Assembly (NCBI RefSeq): GCF_003947455.1
Contig: NZ_QHJH01000002.1
Location: forward strand, 62,001 to 126,000
DNA length: 64,000 nt
Direction of reading: 5' to 3'
Source of the DNA: Streptomyces sp. WAC 04229
GTDB taxonomy: Bacteria > Actinomycetota > Actinomycetes > Streptomycetales > Streptomycetaceae
This document shows positions 58,594 to 64,000 of this stretch, piece by piece. Within the stretch, counting starts at the first letter, position 1; each line of letters opens with the position of its first letter. The position numbers were made by a program, and so were the translations under genes. Under the pieces are notes generated by a model. The model ran no database searches. It was not told the DNA's origin and was given only the letters and a program-made list of their open reading frames with translations.

Positions 58594-59823
58594 GTGAGCA
58601 GCGAGAACTCTTCGGCGGACGACGCGCGTCAGGTCTGGGACGTCGTCGTGGTGGGCGCGGGACCGGCAGGGGCCTCGGCCGCCTACGCGGCGGCGGTCGC
58701 GGGGCGCCGCGTGCTGGTGCTGGAGAAGGCGGAGCTGCCCCGCTACAAGACGTGCGGCGGCGGCATCATCGGTCCCTCGCGGGACACCCTTCCGCCCGGC
58801 TTCGAGCTGCCCTTCCGGGACCGGGTGCACGCGGTGACGTTCTCGAACAACGGACGCTTCACCCGGACCCGGCGCTCCCGGCAGATGCTCTTCGGGCTGA
58901 TCAACCGGCCCGAGTTCGACCAGCAGCTCGTCGAGCACGCGCAGAAGGCGGGCGCCGAGGTGCGCACCGGGGCGACGGTGGCCCGGGTGGAGCAGCACGG
59001 GTCGGCGGTCCCGGACCGGCGCACCGTCGCCGTCGTCCTCCAGGGCGGGGAGACGGTGCTGGCCCGCGCGGTCGTCGGCGCGGACGGCAGCGCCAGCCGG
59101 ATAGGCGCGCACGTCGGGGTGAAGCTGGACCAGGTCGATCTCGGCCTGGAGGCGGAGATCCCGGTGCCGGACACGGTCGCCGAGGACTGGAAGGGCCGCG
59201 TCCTCATCGACTGGGGACCGATGCCCGGCAGTTACGGCTGGGTCTTCCCCAAGGGCGACACGCTCACCGTCGGGGTGATCTCGGCGCGGGGCGAGGGCGC
59301 GGCGACCAAGCGGTACCTGGAGGACTTCGTCGGCCGGCTCGGACTCGCCGGCTTCGAGCCGAGCATCTCCTCCGGCCACCTGACGCGCTGCCGCGCGGAC
59401 GACTCGCCGCTCTCCCGCGGCCGGGTCCTGGTCTGCGGCGACGCGGCGGGCCTCCTGGAGCCGTGGACCCGCGAGGGCATCTCCTTCGCGTTGCGGTCGG
59501 GCCGGCTCGCGGGGGAGTGGGCGGTGCGCATCTCGGAGGCGCACGACGCGGTGGACGCGCGCAGGCAGGCCCTGAACTACGCCTTCGCCATCAAGGCCGG
59601 CCTCGGTGTGGAGATGAGCGTCGGCAAGCGGATGCTGACGGTGTTCGAGCGCCGCCCCGGTCTCTTCCACGCGGCCCTGACCGGGTTCCGCCCGGCCTGG
59701 AAGGCGTTCAAGGACATCACGCAGGGATCGACGTCCCTGGGCGAACTGGTCCGCGGCCACCCGCTGGCCCAGCGGGCCCTGACGGCCATGGACCGCCGGC
59801 CCACGCCCGAGGACGCGTCCTGA
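58594..59823 (+). CDS. geranylgeranyl reductase-family FAD oxidoreductase
   Basis: 409 residues. FAD motif VVVVGAGPAGASAAYAAAVA, then YKTCGGGIIG (the Cys typical of the group), VLVCGDAAGLLEPWTREGIS and FALRSGRLAGEW. Reduces double bonds in polyprenyl chains, probably of menaquinone or lipid precursors. GTG 58594; GGAG at 58579-58582 is somewhat distant. Starts 144 bp from the divergent dipeptidase. Confidence 0.9.
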   Translation: MSSENSSADDARQVWDVVVVGAGPAGASAAYAAAVAGRRVLVLEKAELPRYKTCGGGIIGPSRDTLPPGFELPFRDRVHAVTFSNNGRFTRTRRSRQMLFGLINRPEFDQQLVEHAQKAGAEVRTGATVARVEQHGSAVPDRRTVAVVLQGGETVLARAVVGADGSASRIGAHVGVKLDQVDLGLEAEIPVPDTVAEDWKGRVLIDWGPMPGSYGWVFPKGDTLTVGVISARGEGAATKRYLEDFVGRLGLAGFEPSISSGHLTRCRADDSPLSRGRVLVCGDAAGLLEPWTREGISFALRSGRLAGEWAVRISEAHDAVDARRQALNYAFAIKAGLGVEMSVGKRMLTVFERRPGLFHAALTGFRPAWKAFKDITQGSTSLGELVRGHPLAQRALTAMDRRPTPEDAS

Positions 59824-60036
59824 CACCGGCTCGCTCTTGGGGGGGGCGTCGCCCCGACCCACCCAGGGGCGCGGGGGACTGCGCGCCCAGCCACCGACCA
59901 CCCGCACCCGCCCACCTCCAGAAGTCCCCATGCACGGCCGCCCCGCCGGCGGAGCCCGCCGTACTTCCCCGGGAGTACCCCTGACCACCACGCCCGGCTG
60001 ACGCCGCCGGAGGCACGCGGCGTCTAGCGTGGCGGC

Positions 60037-61275
60037 ATGGACGGAGAGCGCGAGCGCCGCGGCGGGCCACCGCAGTGGTGGCGGCACGGACCACCGTGGT
60101 GGGGCCGGCGGGACGGCGAGGGGCGCCGCCCCCGGTGGCCCTGGCGTTCCACCGCGCTGATCACGGCGTTCGTGCTGATCGGCTCCAACTTCGCCGCGCA
60201 CGCCCAGGCGGGGGAGCGGGCCGGCCTGGACCCCTTCGCACGGGTGCTGCTGTTCGTCACCGGGGCCGCCCTGCTGTGGCGGCAGCGCCACCCGGTGCCC
60301 GTGGTGTTCGGCACGGCGGCGGCCACGCTGCTCTACCTGGGTTCCGGATACCCGTACGGGCCGGTGTTCCTGGCCGTCGCGGTGGCCTGCTTCAGTGCCG
60401 TCGTCACCGGGCACCGCCGGGCCGCGTGGACGGCGATGGTCACACTCTGGGCCGGGCACGCCCTGGTGTCGCACTGGCTCTTCCGATGGCTGCCGCCGTC
60501 CGGGGACTCCGCCGCCTCCTGGGGAGAGGAGATCGTGATCGCCACCTGGGTGGTGGCGATCGTGGCACTGTCGGAGCTGGCCCGGACCCGGCGCGAGCAG
60601 TGGGCGCGGGAACGGGCCGAACGGGCCCAGGCGGCGAAGCGCCGCGCGGACGAGGAGCGGCTGCGGATCGCCCGCGAGCTGCACGACGTCCTCGCGCACA
60701 GCATCTCCGTGATCAATGTGCAGGCGGGCGTCGGACTCGCCCTCCTCGACTCCGACCCGGAGCAGGCGCGCACCGCGCTCACCACCATCAAGGACCAGAG
60801 CAAGGAGGCGCTCGGCGAGGTGCGGCAGGTCCTCGACGCCCTGCGCGCCCCCGGCGACGCGCCGCGCGCACCGGCCCCCGGCCTCGACCGGCTGCCCGAA
60901 CTGGTCGAGCAGGCGGCGAGCGCGGGTCTCACCGTCGAGGTCGAGGGGGAGCCGCCGCGACTGTCGCCCGGTACCGACCTGGCGGCGTTCCGCATCGTCC
61001 AGGAGGCGCTCACCAACGTGGTGCGGCACTCGGGTTCGCGGCACGCGCGCGTCCGCCTCGACCGGGACGGCCGCACACTGCGGCTGCGCGTCGACGACGA
61101 CGGACCGGCGACGGGCGCCGACGCGGGCGGCAGCGGCAACGGGCTGGCCGGCATGCGGGAGCGGGCGGCTGCGCTGGGTGGCACCATCGAGGCGGGCCCG
61201 CGCGCCGACGGCGGCTTCCGGGTGCTCGCCGCGCTGCCGATCGACGTGGCGCACACGAAGGAGGAGGACCGGTGA
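60037..61275 (+). CDS. NarL/DesK-type sensor histidine kinase
   Basis: 412 residues. A Trp/Arg-rich start and about four membrane helices (STALITAFVLIGSNFAAHA to LALVAIVALSELARTR-like segments). HisKA_3 dimerisation domain has phospho-acceptor His216 in ERLRIARELHDVLAHSISV; the ATPase domain has FRIVQEALTNVVRHSG and GNGLAGMRERAAAL. The GTGA overlap with the response regulator couples them. The signal is unknown. Confidence 0.93.
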   Translation: MDGERERRGGPPQWWRHGPPWWGRRDGEGRRPRWPWRSTALITAFVLIGSNFAAHAQAGERAGLDPFARVLLFVTGAALLWRQRHPVPVVFGTAAATLLYLGSGYPYGPVFLAVAVACFSAVVTGHRRAAWTAMVTLWAGHALVSHWLFRWLPPSGDSAASWGEEIVIATWVVAIVALSELARTRREQWARERAERAQAAKRRADEERLRIARELHDVLAHSISVINVQAGVGLALLDSDPEQARTALTTIKDQSKEALGEVRQVLDALRAPGDAPRAPAPGLDRLPELVEQAASAGLTVEVEGEPPRLSPGTDLAAFRIVQEALTNVVRHSGSRHARVRLDRDGRTLRLRVDDDGPATGADAGGSGNGLAGMRERAAALGGTIEAGPRADGGFRVLAALPIDVAHTKEEDR

Positions 61276-61937
61276 TCCGCGTACTGCTCGCCGACGACCA
61301 GTCACTGGTACGGGCCGGATTCCGGGCCCTGCTGGACGCCCAGGCGGACATCGAGGTGGTCGCCGAGGCCGCCGACGGCGAGGAGGCGGTGCGCGTGATC
61401 CGCGAACTGCGCCCCGACGTCGTCCTGATGGACATCCGCATGCCCCTGCTCGACGGTCTGGCCGCGACCCGCCGGATCACCGGGGACGCCGGCCTTCGGG
61501 AGGTGAGGGTCGTCATGCTCACCACCTTCGAACTCGACGAGTACGTCTTCGAGGCCATCCGCTCGGGCGCCTCCGGCTTCCTGGTCAAGGACACCGAACC
61601 CGAGGAACTCCTGCGCGCCGTGCGCGCGGTGGTGGACGGCGACGCGCTGCTGTCGCCCGGCGTGACCCGGCGCCTGATCGCCGAGTTCGCCGCCCGGTCC
61701 AAGGAGCCCGCGGCGGCGGGCGAGCTGGCCCGGCTGACCGAGCGGGAACGGGAGGTGATGGCCCTGGTCGGCATCGGCCTGTCCAACGAGGAGATCGCCC
61801 GCAGACTGGTCGTCAGCCCGCTCACCGCCAAGACCCACGTCAGCCGCACCATGGTCAAGCTGGGCGCCCGCGACCGCGCCCAACTGGTCGTGCTCGCCTA
61901 CGAGTCGGGGTTGGTACGGCCGGGCTGGCTGGGCTGA
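61272..61937 (+). CDS. NarL/LuxR-family response regulator
   Basis: 221 residues. Receiver with VLLADDQSLVRAG and phospho-acceptor D54 in DVVLMDIRMPLLDG; LVKDTEPEELLRAVRAVVDG follows. LuxR HTH: LTEREREVMALVGIGLSNEE, IARRLVVSPLTAKTHVSRTM. Couples to the preceding kinase. The end overlaps the small membrane-protein gene by 40 nt. Confidence 0.94.
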   Translation: MIRVLLADDQSLVRAGFRALLDAQADIEVVAEAADGEEAVRVIRELRPDVVLMDIRMPLLDGLAATRRITGDAGLREVRVVMLTTFELDEYVFEAIRSGASGFLVKDTEPEELLRAVRAVVDGDALLSPGVTRRLIAEFAARSKEPAAAGELARLTEREREVMALVGIGLSNEEIARRLVVSPLTAKTHVSRTMVKLGARDRAQLVVLAYESGLVRPGWLG

Positions 61938-62182
61938 CCCCCGCGGCCGAACCGCACCAGCACACTCACCACCCGCACCAGGAACACCGCGACGGCCAGT
62001 ACGGCTCCCGCGGTCACGAGCACACCCCGCGAACCGGCCGGCAGGGCGAAGAGATACGCGGGTCCCGCCACGGCCCCGAACAGCACGGCCGCCGCGAACG
62101 CCGCGCTGCACAGCGCGTAGCCGATCTCGACCGTCATCGCGTCCCGCTCGCCCTGCGTCCGCCGTCCCCCGTATGTCTCCAT
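61898..62182 (-). CDS. small membrane protein (DUF6332-like)
   Basis: 94 residues. N-terminal METYGGRRTQGERDAMTVEI, then two hydrophobic segments (YALCSAAFAAAVLFGAVAG, VLVTAGAVLAVAVFLVRVVS). Similar short proteins are common in Streptomyces (DUF6332 by recall). The 3' end overlaps the response-regulator gene by 40 nt in antisense. Confidence 0.7.
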   Translation of the reverse strand: METYGGRRTQGERDAMTVEIGYALCSAAFAAAVLFGAVAGPAYLFALPAGSRGVLVTAGAVLAVAVFLVRVVSVLVRFGRGGQPSQPGRTNPDS

Positions 62183-62202
62183 GCCGGCAAGTCTGGCAGA
62201 TC

Positions 62203-62224
62203 GGACCGGTCCGGCGACCGGTCC
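62203..62224. promoter_or_regulatory. candidate MarR operator, repeated GACCGGTCC
   Basis: GGACCGGTCC (62203-62212, palindrome) followed by GACCGGTCC (62216-62224), between the divergent small membrane gene and MarR. Located where it could cover both promoters. Confidence 0.45.
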
Positions 62225-62257
62225 TTCGGGCCGCGCGCGCTCTGCTACGGTGCGCCC

Positions 62258-62650
62258 ATGGCGGGGGACAGGACCGAACAGGCGCTCGTCGCGCGGTGGC
62301 GCGGCCTGCTGGCCCTGCACGCCAGGACCCAGTGCGAACTCGACCGCGCGCTGCACCAACACGGGCTCTGCGGCAGCGACTTCGAGGTGCTCGACATCCT
62401 GGCGGGCTCACCGGACGCCGACGGCGCCTGCGGCTACCGGGTGCAGCAGATCTCCGAGCGGGTCCATCTGAGCCAGAGCGCGCTGTCGCGGCTGGTCGCC
62501 CGCCTGGAGAAGGACGGCCTGGTCGAGCGCTCCCTGTGCCCGGAGGACCGGCGGGGCGTCCGGGTGGCGCTCACCGCCGAGGGGCGGGCCCGGCACGGCG
62601 TGGCGCTCCCGGTGCAGCGGGCCGTGCTGAACCGGATGCTGGCGCGCTGA
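62258..62650 (+). CDS. MarR-family transcriptional regulator
   Basis: 130 residues. HTH with QQISERVHLSQSALSRLVAR, wing CPEDRRGVRVALTAEGRARH. A -10-like TACGGT ends 6 nt before the ATG, so the mRNA may be leaderless. It converges with the MFS gene 13 bp away; the relation to that transporter is unproven. Confidence 0.9.
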   Translation: MAGDRTEQALVARWRGLLALHARTQCELDRALHQHGLCGSDFEVLDILAGSPDADGACGYRVQQISERVHLSQSALSRLVARLEKDGLVERSLCPEDRRGVRVALTAEGRARHGVALPVQRAVLNRMLAR

Positions 62651-62663
62651 CCGGCCCCGCGCC

Positions 62664-63872
62664 TCAGCCCTCCACCGCCGCGCGCCGGGTCGCCACCGCG
62701 ACGAGCACCGCGACCGCCGCGAGCGCCGCCACACTGGTGAGCGCGGCCGGCAGGGAGAACCAGTCCGCCATGAAGCCGATCGCGGGCGGTCCGAGCAGCA
62801 TGCCGCCGTATCCCAGCGTGGACGCGGTCGCCACACCGCTCGGTCCGCCCAGGGCGCCGGCCCGTTCGACGGCGACCGGGAAGATGTTGGCGAGTCCGAG
62901 CCCGGTGATCGCGAAACCGAACAATGCCGCCCACACCGACGGGGCGAGCGAGCCGAGCAGCATCCCGGCCACGGCGGTGGTGCCGCCCGCCACCACCGTG
63001 GTGGTCCGGCCCAGCCGTTCCAGCAGGGTCGTGCCGGTCAGCCGGCCGACGGTCATGGCGAGGGCGAAGCAGGAGTAGCCGGCCGCGGCCAGACCCGGCG
63101 AGGCGTCCAGGTCCTGCTCCAGGTGCAGGGCGCCCCAGTCGGCCATGGCGCCCTCGCCGTACGCCGTGCACAGGGCGATCAGGCCGAAGGTGACGACCAA
63201 GCGGCGGGTCCGGCGGTCGAGGCGGCGCGGGGAGCCGTCGTCCCCGGCCGGGCGGTCGGGCGGCGCGGCGGGTTCGCAGCGCAGCAGGGCGCGGCCCGCG
63301 ACCAGGGTGACGAGCAGTCCGAGCATCGTGAGGCCGAGCAGGTGCCGCGTCGGGGACAGCGACCCGGCGACCAGCCCGCCGAGTCCGGCGCCGACCATGC
63401 CGCCGAGGCTGAACGCCGCGTGGAAGCTCGGCATGATCGGCCGCCGCAGCACGGCGACCAGATCGACGGCGGCGCTGTTGAAGGCGACGTTGATCCCGCC
63501 GTACGCGCTGCCGAAGACCAGGAGTACGGCGCCCAGGGCGAGCGCCGAGTGGGTGAGCGGGGGCAGGGCGATGCTCAGGCAGAGCAGGACCGCGCAGGCG
63601 ACGGTGACGGGATGGCTGCCGTAGCGGCGGACCAGCCGGCCGGTGAGCGTCATGGTGACGACGGCACCGGCCGAGACACCGAGCAGGGCCAGCCCCAGGG
63701 CGCTGGCGGAGGCACCGGTCTGCTCCTTGATGGCGGGGATGCGCACCACCCAGCCGGCGAAGACGAAGCCGTCGAGGGCGAAGAAGGCGGTCAGGGCGAT
63801 GCGCAGGCGGGTGAGATCGTCGCGGGGACCCGGCACGGCGTTGTGCGATCGGGTTTTGTTTATTAGCGGCAC
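62664..63872 (-). CDS. MFS transporter
   Basis: 402 residues with 12 hydrophobic segments. Starts PLINKTRSHNAVPGPRDDLT, followed by ALTAFFALDGFVFAGWVVRI. The central loop is basic (RRLDRRTRRLVVTF). GLALLGVSAGAVVTMTLTGR and LTGTTLLERLGRTTTVVAGG are MFS-type. Substrate unknown; FucP-like or drug-efflux groups possible. Confidence 0.9.
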   Translation of the reverse strand: MPLINKTRSHNAVPGPRDDLTRLRIALTAFFALDGFVFAGWVVRIPAIKEQTGASASALGLALLGVSAGAVVTMTLTGRLVRRYGSHPVTVACAVLLCLSIALPPLTHSALALGAVLLVFGSAYGGINVAFNSAAVDLVAVLRRPIMPSFHAAFSLGGMVGAGLGGLVAGSLSPTRHLLGLTMLGLLVTLVAGRALLRCEPAAPPDRPAGDDGSPRRLDRRTRRLVVTFGLIALCTAYGEGAMADWGALHLEQDLDASPGLAAAGYSCFALAMTVGRLTGTTLLERLGRTTTVVAGGTTAVAGMLLGSLAPSVWAALFGFAITGLGLANIFPVAVERAGALGGPSGVATASTLGYGGMLLGPPAIGFMADWFSLPAALTSVAALAAVAVLVAVATRRAAVEG

Positions 63873-63928
63873 AAAGTCAGGCTAGGTGCCGGACGGGGAT
63901 GGCGGCAAGGCACGGCCCTCCGCCCGCG

Positions 63929-64000
63929 TCATTTGACGGAGCCGCCGGTGATCCCGGCGGCGATGTACTTCTGGGCGAGGACGAGCAGGATCGCCGCCGG
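63929..64000 (-). CDS. C-terminal end of a sugar ABC transporter permease (MalG-type), cut by window end
   Basis: Minus-strand reading gives ILLVLAQKYIAAGITGGSVK followed by TGA (63929-63931). LAQKYIAAGITGGSVK is the typical C terminus of carbohydrate-uptake permeases of the MalG class. Only 23 residues are visible, so the call is tentative; the rest lies right of the window. Confidence 0.6.
   Translation of the reverse strand, partial: PAAILLVLAQKYIAAGITGGSVK

Noticed and set aside
57094..61305. 1403-codon open frame on the minus strand spanning several genes
   Set aside because: Only the first part in transcription order toward 57094 (from 58449) is the M20 dipeptidase with motifs and a ribosome site; upstream of that the frame is a GC-driven antisense shadow of the reductase and kinase genes.

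Overview
The window looks like a chromosomal segment of a Streptomyces species, probably close to the S. coelicolor / S. lividans group. The evidence is very high G+C with strong third-position GC, frequent GTG starts, ATGA/GTGA coupling, and the gene content (xdhR-xdhABC-type operon, etfBA, DUF6421, PaaX, a DasR-like site, geranylgeranyl reductase). I see no rRNA, tRNA, CRISPR array, complete insertion sequence or prophage. Species assignment is inference; no database search was run.

Layout. 1-2.2 kb: a CitA/DcuS-type two-component pair, the kinase cut by the window edge. 2.2-7.9 kb: TetR regulator (XdhR type) divergent from a four-gene molybdenum hydroxylase operon with two 14-bp operators between them. 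7.9-15.7 kb: polysaccharide deacetylase, DMT transporter, SDR, MGDG-type glycosyltransferase, DUF2267, DUF5997, an HTH-less LysR-domain protein with a repetitive basic tail, DUF4142, HAD and Lrp genes. 15.8-17.4 kb: a FUSC exporter preceded by a 25-codon leader ORF that overlaps a canonical intrinsic terminator. 17.4-25.3 kb: lactonase (behind a DasR-like palindrome), CbiX, GlcNAc-type kinase coupled to uracil-DNA glycosylase, Asp-box propeller, AidB-like acyl-CoA dehydrogenase divergent from PaaX across a large palindrome. 25.3-31.5 kb: pectate lyase, Old Yellow Enzyme with divergent ArsR, DUF6214-like protein, DUF305 lipoprotein, LVIVD secreted protein, TetR.

31.5-33.7 kb is gene-poor and looks like a scar. 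It holds a small membrane protein, a decayed Ku gene with a 17-bp tandem duplication, one orphan membrane-anchored protein, several hairpins and two copies of a 42-bp hairpin repeat.

33.7-45.4 kb: HAD, PAP2, M56 peptidase and DUF5134 genes; a second FUSC exporter coupled to MarR; two VOC proteins, GNAT, GDPD; then the DUF6421-SDR-threonine aldolase operon. 45.5-52.5 kb: a transglutaminase-like gene with a promoter placed for leaderless transcription, PlsC, thioredoxin-like, flavin reductase, etfB-etfA, an HpcH/HpaI-like protein and a GGCT-like hypothetical. 52.5-64 kb: LacI divergent from a ROK kinase with a perfect 12-bp operator and a T-rich leader, a small secreted peptide, a TmrB-like kinase/NUDIX fusion, MBL hydrolase, M20 dipeptidase, geranylgeranyl reductase, a NarL-type two-component pair, MarR, MFS, and the 3' end of a sugar ABC permease.

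The window is mainly local regulator-plus-enzyme modules. The sites most worth testing are the exporter attenuator, the PaaX/acyl-CoA dehydrogenase palindrome, the DasR-like site, the Ku remnant and the kinase/NUDIX fusion.
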